The notes: generated from the sequence alone by a model not told the origin. Counted from the first letter of the stretch, positions 10,501 through 20,500 are shown. The stretch is DNA of 64,000 nt from Maniola hyperantus (GCF_902806685.2 NC_048536.1:2108001-2172000), one strand, 5' to 3'. Numbers and translations: made by a program.

Positions 10501-13180
10501 TGCCAAATTTCAGCCCGATCCGTCCAGTAGTTTGAGCTGTGCGTTGATAGATCAGTCAGTCAGTCAGTCAGTCAGTCAGTCAGTCAGTCAGTCAGTCAGT
10601 CAGTCAGTCAGTCAGTCAGTCACCTTTCCCTTTTATATATATAGATTAAAGATTATCTCTGGTATGACGTACTTTTAGATGCACAGGTAATAAGGTAATT
10701 GTCGAGCGAGTGGTGTGAAAAGTATAATAGGTACCCATAGGATTATTTGCGGATTGCAGACATTAAACAATAGATAAATAATAATCAATCTGATTATGTA
10801 TTACGTGGGTACGTCAAGGTGTGTTTACACGGAGCTTCTGAATAATGCAACAAATCGATAACAATTGCTGCGACATAGCTATTAGTTTGACTCTGACCGA
10901 TACACACTATCACTTCTCATTTTCTTATGAGTTCAATAATAATCTTAAATCAATGTCAACACGAAAATTAACATCGTAAGGAAACTTACATACCTAAAAG
11001 TTAAATAAATAAATAAATAAATAAAACGTTTATTTTTCAATCATATAGTTACACACATACATGGGTTTGATCTTGAACAATTAGTGCTTAATATTATGAA
11101 TGTTACAAGATCAAGAACTGGCTATCCTAGCTAGATTTTTAGATCTGTTTTAAGGATAGCAAGTATAAGTTCTCCATAATGTTCTCAAAGGTGTGTGAAG
11201 TGCCAATCCGAACTTGGCCAATGCCCAATGGCCAGCGTGGTATAGCCACACCTTTGTCATTCTAAGAGGAGACCCGTGTTCATTAGTGATGATGATGATG
11301 ACTCTCAAGCTGCGCATACACAAATCATCATCGTCATCATCATTGTCAACTGATAGACGACCAATTCTGGCCTTTAGGTCTCTTTTAGGGACCTTCACAC
11401 GCCACGGTCTTGCGCCGCCTGAATCCAGTGGAACTTATTGGAAGATCTTCCAACTCTGCGCTTTCCGGTGCGAGGTCGCCATTGCTGGGATGACCTTGGG
11501 ACCGCAACGTCTATCGGTTTCTCGAACTATGTGCCTGCCCATTGCAACTTCAGCTTTGCAACCCGTTGTCAGTTTCTCCTTCGAATCTCCTCATTGCTCA
11601 TTTGATCACGTAGAGAAACTCCAACCATAGTTCGCTCCATCGCCCGCCGAGTGACTTTGAGCTTTCTTATGAGGCCCGTAGTTAGCGACCCACAGAAATA
11701 CTGTTTAAATAGTAAAGGTCAACACTCACCATTCCCGATTGCGTACTGCTGCAGCAGGTCGGTCATGTTGACGTGCGCCACGCCGCGTCGCTCCTGCGCC
11801 AGCGTGTCGCAGTGTGTCACCTTGCCGCTGCCCGGCCCGCCTGCGAACGAGCCTGCCACGTCAGCCCTAAGCACTGCTCTCTACTATTACATACATCGCG
11901 ATCGTCGCGCTGCGATCGTCGCGTAGCGATGCGATCAGCGCACGTTTGCGCGATCCCATAGGTCATGATTGGGCCGAACAGCCTAACGTTATAAGTGTGG
12001 CATCTTTTCCCTTCCCTACCCTACGTCTGTTTTGATGTAGCTATGAATGCAAGGATTTGAAGGAATTTTTTCTTTTTATGCGACGACTAGTTAGCGTTTG
12101 CCTATATTCCCACCACATAGTAGGAGATGGCCTAAGGAGCCAGCACATGCACATACTTTGAAGTAAGATTTTTTACACCTTTATTACCTGTTATCTCCCA
12201 AAGCCACCATGATCCAAACAAACATCCAAACAAACGTTCCTCCCAGTATTGGGGACAATACGCAGATAAACTTTCAGCTTTTATAAGATTAGGAAGGTCT
12301 GGCACGCGCTGGCTCTCTCTCTAAAACGAATGCCTACATAGTTAATAGTTTCCACGTAATACAACCATAGTACAACAAACCCTAGGTCAGTTTTGAAATA
12401 TGTGCAATGACAACTTGCATGTTTGCAACAGTAACTTTTCTGTTTTTATAGCAAAATGTCTGTGTTTTTAAAAGCAGTAGAATCAACTGAACATTTCTCT
12501 GTTGTTTTAAGACGCAACGCAGTCGTCGCGAGGTCGTTAAACAAACAAAGCTTTCGATAGCACATTCTACTTTGTATGCTTCTACTACTTTATCTAATTG
12601 TATGGTACGAGATATAGCAATATGTAGATAACTTAATAAATATAGAACTTATATAAATACTTAATCAAAAATAGATAGAATGGTAGAATTTGTGAATTGG
12701 GAATCCTTCGACTTAATATGTCAGGATATATTAAGTTGAAGGTTTCCCCATTATGTACTTGGTACTGCATGGGTCCCGCTCTGGTCGGAGTGGCTGGCCA
12801 TGTGCTCTCTTGGCAACTGTGCTCGTCTCCCGTCTCAATCTCCTGTACTAGAGAAGAAGGCAAGTTACCCAAGACGAAGACGACAGGAAAAGAGGGCGGC
12901 TCGAACTAGACGTGGCTGGAGTTCTGCATGGGGAACGCGGCGCCGGTCGGAGTGGCTGGCCATGCGCTCTCTTGGCAACTGTGCTCGTCTTCCGTCTCAA
13001 TCTCCTGTTCTAGAGAAGAAGGCAAGTTACCCAAGACGAAGATGACAGGAACAGAGGGCGGCTCAAACTTGACGTGGCTGGAGTTCTGCATGGGGAACGC
13101 AGCGCCGGTCGGAGTGGCTGGCCATGCGCTCTCTTGGCGACTGTGCTCGTCTCCCGTCTCAAATTCTTCATTGTTTTGTT
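4564..13180 (-). CDS. AK5: Adenylate kinase, AK5/CG9541-like (internal exons only)
   Basis: Four consecutive exons were found, at 13031-13180, 11730-11840, 9095-9237 and 4564-4746, joined in consistent phases (1, 1, 0, 0). The joined protein has a linker ending in PPSVPVIFVLG, then the P-loop GGPGSGKVTH (ATP phosphate binding), MTDLLQQYAIGN (NMP-binding region), YLVSGYPRSMRDVAEYSDK (the conserved GYPR motif) and a helical segment with RQIEYGARLGH and ARMELNNFYKNVIPVADYFD. This order is that of a nucleoside monophosphate kinase domain, in which AK transfers phosphate between ATP and AMP. The sequence most resembles the AK5-like proteins of insects. The P-loop Gly codon is split by an intron (G/GC). 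The reading frame is still open at the donor at 4564, so at least one more exon lies beyond the left edge. The N-terminal exons upstream of 13180 were not located. Introns hold several TE insertions. Confidence 0.88.
5036..5388 (-). mobile_element. SINE S1, full-length copy
   Basis: On the minus strand it starts with a Pol III-type head (CTGGCGCAGTGGTAAGCACT as A box, GGGTTCGATTCCTGGCAGGG as B box). The body contains GGCTAGTTACCACCCTACC, and a poly-A tail appears as the T run at 5041-5060. Copies lie at 6786, 27404, 48423, 51688 and 52361. Confidence 0.85.
5812..6155 (-). repeat. Interspersed repeat M, near-complete minus copy
   Basis: Opens with ACCGCCCGAGTGCGAGTCAG and CTCGCACACGGG, has the conserved interior (CCCTTTCATATGATACCCCA) and stops at GGAAAGTACCC before the GGGTTCCGTACC end. 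Confidence 0.6.
6386..6624. mobile_element. MITE with GCTTACACGGGCAAT inverted ends
   Basis: GGTACGCTTACACGGGCAAT at 6392-6411 is mirrored by ATTGCCCATGTAAGCGGACC near 6597-6616. The element is about 240 bp, non-coding and flanked by TATA-like sequence. Confidence 0.65.
6786..7130 (+). mobile_element. SINE S1, full-length with poly-A tail
   Basis: The best plus-strand copy. It has an A-box region (CTGGCGCAGTGGTGAGCGCT), a B box (GGTTCGATTCC), a body, and an A17-type tail at 7110-7128. It is Pol III-transcribed by family analogy and depends on a LINE for movement. Confidence 0.88.
7337..7553 (+). mobile_element. Helitron-like element, CTGACTGA family
   Basis: Starts TCTAAATATAC after an A and ends CTAG before a T at 7550-7553, with a shortened terminal hairpin. 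The interior has a (GGT)n expansion at 7391-7404 and a deletion of the GGGCTGAAATTTGGC block. Confidence 0.75.
7849..8080 (-). mobile_element. Helitron-like element, GCGAAAGTGTG family
   Basis: On the minus strand the copy runs from AAATGCGAAAGTGTGTTTGT to the CTAG at 7849-7852. The sequence GGTTTGTTGGTTTGTTCTTC is typical of the family. Confidence 0.75.
8110..8575. other. Non-coding stretch, nothing recognised
   Basis: Intronic DNA of the AK5-like gene. I see no exon, tRNA or repeat end here. Confidence 0.4.
8579..9020 (+). repeat. Interspersed repeat M, near full length
   Basis: Runs from TTTTTAGAGTTCCGTACCTC to GACTCGCACTTGGCCGGTTT. Internal short inverted repeats pair GTTCCGTACC with GTACGGAACC. 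It ends about 75 bp before the AK5-like exon at 9095. Confidence 0.7.
9645..9960 (-). repeat. Interspersed repeat M interrupted by MITE R
   Basis: Minus-strand family M sequence on both sides (to 9718 and from about 9830) is split by a GC-rich MITE. The right side keeps AAGTACCCT, a GACAGACACGAC tract and TTTTGAGGTACT. Confidence 0.6.
9722..9825. mobile_element. MITE R (GCGACAGGTCGAGATGG family), nested
   Basis: A GC-rich element with inverted ends: ACGCGACAGGTCGAGACGG is mirrored by CATCTCGCCCTGTCGCGT. Related copies or halves lie at 16800, 20160, 38780 and 57185. It is inserted inside a copy of repeat M. Confidence 0.7.
10012..10194 (+). mobile_element. SINE S2 (tRNA-Phe-like head)
   Basis: The head GCCTCAATAGCTCAACCGGT resembles a tRNA 5' half. 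An anticodon-like CTGAAAACC and a B box GGTTCAAATCC follow, then an unrelated body and an A17 tail at 10178-10194. A second copy lies at 43207 and a broken head at 61014. Confidence 0.8.
10380..10645 (-). mobile_element. Helitron-like element with expanded CAGT microsatellite
   Basis: Both ends are present: minus-strand TC at 10645 and CTAG at 10380-10383. The TCAG/CTGA tract has expanded to about 17 uninterrupted units (10553-10620), compared with 3-5 units in other copies. Confidence 0.85.
10690..11120. other. Intronic DNA, short (AAAT)n tract only
   Basis: Apart from the AAATAAATAAATAAATAAAT tract near 11004-11024, no feature is recognised. Confidence 0.4.
11125..11300 (+). mobile_element. 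SINE S3, 3' part
   Basis: TTCTCCATAATGTTCTCAAA, GGTGTGTGAAG, and the end AGGAGACCCGTG followed by (GAT)n match the S3 copies at 40003, 41520 and 49310. The tRNA-like head is absent. Confidence 0.65.
11335..11690 (-). mobile_element. RTE-like LINE 3' fragment
   Basis: The minus strand encodes broken RT C-terminal pieces (RAMERTMVGVSLRD-like, IGRQRMATSHRK-like). It ends about 40 bp before the P-loop exon of the AK5-like gene. Confidence 0.75.
11960..12620. other. Intronic DNA, nothing recognised
   Basis: Between the P-loop exon and the tandem exon array. No exon or repeat end was identified. Confidence 0.4.
12770..13030 (-). pseudogene. Two decayed tandem copies of an AK5-like exon
   Basis: The exon at 13031-13180 is followed on the minus strand by two further copies with a strict 162-bp (54-codon) period. 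Copy 2 (about 12869-13009) keeps an acceptor-like TTCTTCTCTAG and the donor G/GTAACT, but a Lys codon has become TAG at 12906-12908. Copy 3 (about 12775-12847) keeps only the 5' half and diverges after PATPT. Only 21 nt separate the donor of copy 1 from the acceptor of copy 2, too short for an intron. Reading through all copies would end at the TAG. Confidence 0.85.
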
Positions 13181-13209
13181 CTGGAGAAAAGTTTGACCAC
13201 AATCACACC

Positions 13210-13880
13210 TGATCAAATCCATACTTTAATTATGTGAAAGTGTGTCTGTCTGTTTTTCTGCTAGTTTTTTGTGACTCATTTGTTTGACTGATTTTGACAA
13301 AATTTTGTAGATAGGTACAGATTTTTTTGGTACGTGCTTACATCCCGGAGACATGAATGAATACTGGATTCTGGAAAAAATCGTAGAACGAAAGATATCG
13401 CGCTAACTACAAACTTGTTCGCCACTAGCCAAGAATCATGAGCATATCCAGAAATCCCCTATTCTATAACTATAGGGATTCAATTCAACTACGTTTCACA
13501 ATACATAAGTCATCACTGGTCAGGAAACTATATTCGTGCGTCGTTTCCAATTAGAGTTATTTTAGGATAACAGGCGGTCTACGCCTTAGCTTACTTCTAA
13601 TAATAATAATTGTTGTACCTACGCTAATCTAAATTAACAGGCACAGTTTAATTATTTTTGTACATAAATAGCTGGTATTTGTCCTAATAGGTAAGAATTT
13701 GATTTATCTACTTTAGCATTTGTGTTCAACTGAACAAGTTTTAACTATGTGCTAGCGAAAATAAAGAAATATTTTTTGGCGCCCAACGTGGTACCTACCA
13801 CATTAAAAACAAACTATAAGTAATTGTTGGAAAAGAAAATAATATATAAAAATAATAAAAAATTTAACCACTAGGTTATT
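13210..13880. other. Non-coding stretch upstream of known AK5-like exons
   Basis: No further exon of the AK5-like gene could be supported here. The phrase TTGGCGCCCAA occurs near 13777, 14172 and 14419, each followed by a variant of NNGGGACC or GTGGTACC, suggesting small repeats of unknown type. Confidence 0.35.
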
Positions 13881-13887
13881 TTCTTCA

Positions 13888-14092
13888 CTACCCTTATTAT
13901 AAATGCGAAAGTGTGTTTGTTTGTTAGTTTGCCCTTCACGCCGCAACGGAGCACGGACGTGTTTGTTTGCTTGGATATATTTAAAGACCTGAAGAGTGAC
14001 ATAGGGTACCTTTTGTCCCGGAAAATCAAAGAGTTCCCGCGGGATTTTGAAAAATGAAAATCCACGCGGACGAAGTCGCAGGCATCAGCTAG
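13888..14092 (+). mobile_element. Helitron-like element, GCGAAAGTGTG family
   Basis: Starts at CCCTTATTATAAATGCGAAA and ends with GCGGACGAAGTCGCAGGC plus CTAG at 14089-14092. Confidence 0.75.
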
Positions 14093-14739
14093 TAGTTTAT
14101 AAATAAAAAATAAGATTAACTTCATTGAGTCAATTAATTTTATTTTGTGTACCAATATCAAAGAAGCACCAATTTGGCGCCCAATATGGGACCTTGTGAC
14201 TTGTCTTTGAGAGTAGTCATACAAATGTGGGTATACGACCTCGAATTCGAATAAAAGAACATACTTTCTTTCAGCGAAAAATGTGTTAGCATTGATACTT
14301 TTCTATTAATTTTTAAAGTAGCTCAAGGTGTCTGACCCGGGCCAGGTAGGTACCCGCGCACTTTTTGGTAAGATCAGTGTAACCATCGTAGCATTTTAAA
14401 GAAATATATAAAAAAAATTGGCGCCCAATTTGGGACCTTGACTTACCAGTGTCTAAACAGATGCCCATATTCCATGAAGGTGAATATTTTATACAAAATT
14501 TCCTCCAAACAAACTCAAAGTCCTTGTAAAGCTTAATGCTATGTTGGCACTTATGATAAAAACGTATCAAAAACAGTCCATACGTGGACAGTGGTCACAC
14601 GTGGTAAATTGTTCATCGATTGAAGGCCGCGACCTTCGTAATGGCCATCAAAAACTAAACACAAAAGTCGTTACGTACGAAAAGAAAAAACAAAAAAGAA
14701 TTAACTCATCCTCGCTTCTTTTAACTGATCAACTTTTCT

Positions 14740-14900
14740 TTGGTTATTCGAAAGTTGTGTCTCCGGGAGAGCATTTCTGCCGGCAATCTGAATCGGGCGC
14801 GCATCGCGGGCGTCCGCCTCGGAGCAAGGATGACGCGCGACTGAACAATTTCTACTACCCTCCTGGTGGTGGGCGTCTTATTAAAAAATCATTCCATCTT
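14740..14900. promoter_or_regulatory. CpG-rich patch, possible promoter or 5' exon
   Basis: A local island of CpG (GGGCGCGCATCGCGGGCGTC) in AT-rich surroundings, overlapping an uninterrupted 126-codon plus-strand frame (14541-14921) and an open minus-strand frame. No domain is recognisable. It could be a transcription start region or an untranslated exon of the AK5-like gene; this is inference only. Confidence 0.25.
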
Positions 14901-15463
14901 TTTCACACGCATCCTTGTTAGGACGTTTGAAGGGGACGGAGGATGCAATGAATAATTAATTCTACGCCTCCCTGAATGAATGCGTGTACATTTACAGGGA
15001 AAATGCATGGTCCTTTCTTGCAAGAAAATAAACTCTAATGTGGTTTAGGAGTCCACAACTTGTTTAGTAACAACTAAGTAGGTACGCAAGTAGGTACTTA
15101 GAGCGATTACGTACTGCACTTCCTTCCGTCATCCGAGTTCTCTTCGTCTATCTCAGATGTGCCTCGGATTCAAATCGGACATAATATGATATAGATATGT
15201 CAAAGATGTCCACTGATTAGCTTTAGATTTGGATCAGAGATTGTATTAGTGCGTAAGCAATATCTGAGTTCGGTCCGAGTTTTTTACATCCGTATTTTCA
15301 CGGACTCGGATCGGATGAGTGCGTAACCGCTGTATTGTGAAAATCCTATAGATTTTTGTTAACATTTGCTTGGTTTACCAATATTATTGTAATTTGTTCA
15401 GTACTATGTGCCATGAAAACACTATCCGTAACTTTCTAGATTGACATTTATAAACATACACAG

Positions 15464-15611
15464 GGTGAGATCTATAGAGCGCACTCTGACTTTGCTTAGA
15501 CTTAAGACAGAGTTAAAACGCGACAGAGCTATATCTCTCGTATAAATCTGTCTCGTTTTAACTCAATCTTAAGTCTGAGTAAAGTCAAAGTGTGCTCTAT
15601 AGATCTCAGCC
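15464..15611. mobile_element. MITE D, near-palindromic
   Basis: GTGAGATCTATAGAGCGCAC at the left is mirrored by GTGTGCTCTATAGATCTCAG at the right. The inner arms (GACTTTGCTTAGACTTAAG, CTTAAGTCTGAGTAAAGTC) and GAGTTAAAACG also pair, so most of the 148 bp folds back. Confidence 0.85.
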
Positions 15612-15725
15612 TTAGACAGTTAGGTAGAGGGTATCTATATAACTATTGTACATAGGTACCTATAGGTACCAATTGTAAAACAAAACTGGAAAATTAATTC
15701 TTCCAAGTACCTCTAGGTATACGAA

Positions 15726-15905
15726 GCTGTGATAGCCTAGTCAGGACGTCCGCCTTCTAATCGGAGGTCGGGGGTTCGATCCCGGGCACGCTCCTCTAGA
15801 CGGAGTTATGTGCGTTTAATTAATTAAATATCACTTGCTTTAACGGTGAAGGAAAACATCGTGAGGAAACCTCCATGCCTGAAAGTTCTCCATACTGTTT
15901 TCGAA
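15726..15905 (+). mobile_element. SINE S3 with tRNA-like head
   Basis: The head AGGACGTCCGCCTTCTAATC with B box GGGGGTTCGATCCCGGGC is followed by the body (GGTGAAGGAAAACATCGTGA). It is a typical Pol III-derived SINE; the cloverleaf is degenerate, so this is not a tRNA gene. Confidence 0.75.
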
Positions 15906-16149
15906 GCGCGCCTTCAGTTCAGTTCGTTTTCTCCTTTACCACCTCTAGACTCTGAATTCAGTGGTCTCATAAGAAAAATGCATGAAACTAAGCAGGTTGA
16001 TACCTAGTAGTTAACTGCCTATAGGATGTTTGCTTTATAGTTAAGCTATATAACAATTAGGGTCACACATCTACTAAATCTTTCAGCGTCTTCCACTTGT
16101 CGATAAGTGGCTTACTCATGGCCAGTATTATTAATTCAGGCCACGTAAG

Positions 16150-16500
16150 GTTGCCACTGACTTACCTACGTCGCATCGCCCGCACTATACGGACTTAATA
16201 AGTACATCAAGCGCCCCGAACGCATGGACAGGACATTGTAGTATTTCATCCCTCAGAGCGCCATACTTCTTGTCTTCACATCGTTCCATCCACGCGCCCA
16301 TGGCGCTTAATATATCCAGTCCCACAGTGCCTATTGGAATTGTATGTGGAAGCAACTGGCTGATATTTCAGTTGCCCATAAGATGGTGAAGTGAATTGTT
16401 ACATTGATAATATTGTACAGCCCGTCGGAAATATCTGTGCACCTCGTTGGAATGCGCTTCCCCGCAGCTAGCCCATTTTCGCCTATCCAGTACCCATAGA
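16150..16500 (-). pseudogene. Decayed coding remnant, unrecognised
   Basis: One minus-strand frame reads protein-like sequence across about 300 bp (…LPHTIPIGTVGLDILSAMG, then AWMERCEDKKYGALRDEILQ and CPVHAFGALDVLIKSV) with in-frame TGA and TAG stops, and a GTAAGT follows soon after. Composition and residue pattern look like former coding sequence. I do not recognise the family; it could be a TE protein or a gene fragment. Confidence 0.35.
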
Positions 16501-16694
16501 GTATATAAACACTAAGTTCTACCAGTACCGTTGCCAACGCAAGCATGACATCACTAAGCCAGGTTCACAGATATATCCGACAGGTTGTAACTTTTTATGG
16601 ATTGGAAAGAGTAATTGCCGAGTCTCTTGTCAGTTCTTCTCCATAGAATCTGTTTTCGGAACCAGTAGCGTAGCGTAAGAGACACAGTCATAAT

Positions 16695-16800
16695 TACAGC
16701 AGCCGGCAGGAAATATTGTACATCGCGGCCATTAGAAAGAAATAGCGGTTTCGTAGAGCGTTGTCTCTATCGTTGAGACCGACAAAACATCACATAACGT
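16695..16800. mobile_element. MITE P, partial copy
   Basis: Contains GCAGGAAATATTGTACATCG, AGAGCGTTGTCTCTATCG and a GACCGACAAAACATC arm, as in the copies at 18975, 25764 and 49028. Confidence 0.5.
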
Positions 16801-16849
16801 GCGGGTGTACAGTGCGTTCCCTTCCCAATTGCCATTTCGCGTACTATAG

Positions 16850-17350
16850 GTACTAGTTTAGTACAATTCATAGAACAACATATAAGTACCTACATAAAGC
16901 CTAATATCATGTGAGCTTAGCTTTTCAATATCTTACTCAGAGACGTAGACATAAAACACCTTGACACATGAGAGGCATTCCTACCTACTGTTTGCTACTT
17001 ATGCACCATTTGACGTTTCAGCACAGAAAACTTAACGGTGCGGCAACGTAGATCAGCGATGACCATTATAATAATTGAAATGTTTAAAGAACTTTGGAAT
17101 TCTGAGAACTAAGTATATGACCTCATATCACATTACCTAAGTACGAGTACATAAGGTATATGAAGCGGTAGGTATAATTACGGACTGTGACAAACCGATT
17201 CGTAGAAAAGTAATAAAGTACTGGTATTTAAACAATAATTATTCCGGATAATAATTATTGGTTTCAAATAAATAGGTCTACTACTAATACTAGGTAACTA
17301 ACGTTAGACTTATCGCCCTGATGGGCATTATTTATTACCTAAATTAATAT
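16850..17350. other. Non-coding stretch, nothing recognised
   Basis: Only a short AT-rich hairpin (AATAATTATT pairs around 17231-17260) stands out. Confidence 0.4.
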
Positions 17351-17356
17351 CTTCTA

Positions 17357-17560
17357 CTAGCTGACACGCCCCGCCTTCGCTCGGGTGGAGTTTAGAAAAT
17401 TGAGGGGGAGGTTGAATTAATTTTTTCTCTCCGTAAGAACCATCCTCGTACTTCAAGAAATACTATAAAAAAAGAATTAGCGAAATCGGTTCAGCGGTTC
17501 TCGAGATTTACGATGAGCAACACATTTAGTGAATCAATATTATCTATCTCTATATTGGAC
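17357..17560 (-). repeat. Interspersed repeat with GGGGCGGGTCAGCTAG end
   Basis: The CTAG at 17357-17360 plus the GC hairpin (CCCCGCCTTCGCTCGGG) mark a Helitron-like end. Inside is GAATTAGCGAAATCGGTTCA, also found at 35700-35880. Confidence 0.55.
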
Positions 17561-18087
17561 TGTGATATTATTAGGTACAAATTACGTAAAAAGTAGTCAA
17601 GTGTTAGTCGGATTCGCACACGAAAGTTTCCGTACCATCGTACCGAGCTGATAATGGTGCTAATTCTAGGGGCAATTAAATTTTAGAGTATTTGCCTCTT
17701 TTCTTATCAATGTAATAAGAAAAGGACGGACAAAACCAATTTAGTTTTATCGTGCAAAATGTCGAAAAAAATACCTGAGTACGGAACCCTCGGTGCGCGA
17801 GTCTGACTCGCACTTGGCCGGTATTGCTACACTTGGCTCTTATAAAAGTTTGCATTTTAAAGCTTAATATTTCGCAAACGGATCCTTGATTCGGATTTTA
17901 AATAAAATGTGGGTAGTACTGGTGATACTGGGTAGGGGGTAGGTAACTAATAAATTCAAAATCCATTGTAAATAAAAAGTTTTTAATTTATTGTTTTGCA
18001 TTACAACTGGTGCTTGCTGAGATTCAGATATATTTTCTTCATAATATAGATATCTTAATAAATAACTAAGTACATAGGGGCATACAT

Positions 18088-18405
18088 AGGGTGCAATTAG
18101 AACGCTAGCTAGAACGAAGACAGGTGGTAGTACTGATAAGGTCCCACGGACCCAAGGGACCCCAAGGATCACAAAAAACGCGTTTTTTTTTAATCCTGTA
18201 TTTTTTAAATGTTTGCAATGTGTGGCAAATAAAACATCTGACTGACACTAGAGGTCAACGAACGGTGCATAGATGGGTACCGTAGGTGGGGCATTGACCC
18301 CGAGTTTTACACGCTGTACATTGCGGATTCGAAAAATATTAAATCACTAAAACTACAAGTATAAGGCCATAAGGCAAATGGTTATTGGTATTGGATTGTG
18401 TTCTA
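18088..18405 (-). mobile_element. MITE S, degraded copy
   Basis: The end TAGGGTGCAATTAGAACGCT and the interior blocks (AAACATCTGACTGACACTAG, GGGGCATTGACCCCGAG) match the better-preserved copies at 35407 and 49602. Confidence 0.55.
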
Positions 18406-18409
18406 GAAT

Positions 18410-18970
18410 AGAATATAATACATTTTAATTCAAGTAGACTTATTACAAGTGCTTTTGAATCGTTAACTAGTTTAATTTACCACTGGTTCGGAATGCCGTT
18501 CCTACCGAGAAGAACCAGCAAGAAACTCGGCGGTTGCTCTTTTCAAGTGATCAATTTACAATATTATTATACCGTTCTGTACAAGCAATTGCAGCCCCGT
18601 GCATTGCTGGAGCGAGTCAAATCCAAGCTTTCTTATCATTTACATAGTCTTCCACTGTATAATATGCTTTTTTAAGAGCATACTTTTAATAGATTTTTTA
18701 AACTTGTGTAAAGGCAAGTCTAAAATTGTTTGTGGGATTTTATTATAAAATGTTACACTCATTCCCACAAATAACTTTCCTAATTTCGCGAGGCGTAGCG
18801 TAGGAGTTGCAAGTTTATTACTGTTCCTAGTTTGTCTGTCGTGGAAATCACCTTTTTTTTTAGTTTTTAGTTTAGGTAGTATAATAATAGTGCTAGCGTT
18901 CTAATGAGTACACCCTGCGTTTAATAAATCATTTTTTAAGACTCGGACCTAACTTTTTTCTCTAAGCTGA
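18410..18970. other. Non-coding stretch, nothing recognised
   Basis: A short phrase (GAAACTCGGCGGTTGCTCTT) recurs inverted near 19308-19330, hinting at an unclassified repeat. No gene is seen. Confidence 0.35.
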
Positions 18971-18974
18971 GTTA

Positions 18975-19130
18975 CAGTACGCGGCAGAAAATAATGTACA
19001 TCGACCTTTAGAATGAGATTTCGGCTTTGTAGAGCGTTGTCTCTGTCACTCGTACACACGAGAGACAACGCTCTGCGAAACCGTTATCTCTTTCTATAGT
19101 TCGATGTGCAATATTTCATGCCGGGTACTG
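18975..19130. mobile_element. MITE P, foldback copy
   Basis: CAGTACGCGGCAGAAAATAA at the left is mirrored by a CCGGGTACTG end. AGAGCGTTGTCTCTGTCACT pairs with GAGACAACGCTCT. About 155 bp, non-coding. Confidence 0.75.
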
Positions 19131-19528
19131 TACATTATAGGAGGCGAGTTCTAAGTATGTCTCCATCCATTACAATTGGGTTAGATAAGTACATTGTATC
19201 AATTCACTAGGTGTTAGTAACAAATAAAAATATCAGAACAATTTTTATAACAACAAGTTTAACTGAGTTTAACTGAAATTCTAACACACACAAAGCGCGA
19301 CGGAAAGAAGAGCAACCGCCGAGTTTCTCGCAGGTTTTTCTCGGTAGGAAGGGTCTTCCAAACCAGCTTGACGATTCGAAAGCAATTTCTTTTTAAAGCT
19401 TACTTAGAATAAAAAAAAATTCTTCTAGTATTATTTTAAGAGGGCACTGTATTGAAGGCGTTTACATGTACGGCAGTGTATGATTTTTCAAAGTAAAAAA
19501 AAAATGTGAAAAACGTGCTTCATGCATT

Positions 19529-19952
19529 TTTAGGGTTCCGTACCTCAAAAGGAAAAACGGAACCCTTATAGGGTCACTTTGTTGTCTGTCGGTCTGTCAA
19601 GAAACCTACAGGGTACTTCCCGTTGACCTAGAATCATGAAATTTGGCAGGTAGGTAGGTCTTATAGCAGACATTAGGGGAAAAATCTGAAAACCGTGAAT
19701 TTTTGGTTACATCACACAAATAAAATTAAATTGTGGTCATAAACTAAAAATTGGTATTTTCAATTTTCGAATTCAGATAACTATATCAAGTGGGGTATCA
19801 TATGAAAGAGCTTCACATGTGCATTCTAAAACAGATTTTTATTTATTTTTATGCATCATAGTTTTTGAATTATCGTGCAAAATGTCGAAAAAATACGACT
19901 GTAGTACGGAACCCTCGTCGCGCGAGCCTGACTCGCACTTGGCCGGTTTTTT
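19529..19952 (+). repeat. Interspersed repeat M, full length
   Basis: Runs from TTTTTAGGGTTCCGTACCTC through GTTGACCTAGAATCATGAAA to GACTCGCACTTGGCCGGTTT, about 424 bp. It is one of the two best reference copies in the window, the other being 44271-44722. Confidence 0.8.
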
Positions 19953-20159
19953 ATATCATCTTAAATCGTACGCGCACATTCTATGTGGCGACCTGCCGTT
20001 TATATTCGTCGCGCGTTGTGTGTGTATAAGGCTTTATAATAGGCCATTATAATAGGCAGTCGGTACAAAAATTTAGAGCTGAAGATATTTGTTAGAGAAC
20101 GTGTCCACAAAATTTCACTGAATTTTGATTGGTTAATATTCGAATGATAACCAAAATAG

Positions 20160-20316
20160 TCCGCGACAGGTCGAGATGGCAATCGGGGTATCCAGAGGGA
20201 CGCCGCGCACACCCGCACGTCACCGCGCTCGCCCGCACCGGGTTAGCGCGGGGGCTGTGCGTGTATGCGGGGCGTCCCCACCCCGATTGCCTTCTCAACT
20301 CGGGTACTACACGTTT
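20160..20316. mobile_element. MITE R, GC-rich copy
   Basis: The CGCGACAGGTCGAGATGGCA left end, a very CpG-rich centre and CCCCGATTGCC near the right end match the family seen at 9722. Confidence 0.65.
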
Positions 20317-20350
20317 GTATGAAAAGCGCGTTAGGTTTACTGCTCTAGGG

Positions 20351-20493
20351 CTGAGATCTATAGAGCGCACTCTGACTTTGCTTAGACTTAAGACAGGGTT
20401 AAAACGAGACAGATGTATGTCTCTCACATAAATCTGTCTCGTTTTAACTCAATCTTAAGTCTGAGCAAAGTCAAAGTGCAGTCTATAGATCTC
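20351..20493. mobile_element. MITE D, near-palindromic
   Basis: CTGAGATCTATAGAGCGCAC at the left and GCAGTCTATAGATCTC at the right form inverted arms. The centre has AACGAGACAGATGTATGTCT against CTGTCTCGTT. Confidence 0.85.
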
Positions 20494-20500
20494 TATATAA

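Noticed and set aside
10451..10678. 75-codon frame with SQSVSQSVSQSV repeats
   Set aside because: It is the translation of the CAGT microsatellite inside a Helitron-like element; the same short frame recurs in other copies.
12840..13045. Plus-strand frames over the AK5-like exon array
   Set aside because: They are antisense shadows of the tandem exon; splice sites and the conserved kinase sequence are on the minus strand.
14541..14921. 126-codon plus-strand frame
   Set aside because: No recognisable domain, low-complexity Lys/Ser start and no splice evidence; kept only as a CpG-rich patch.
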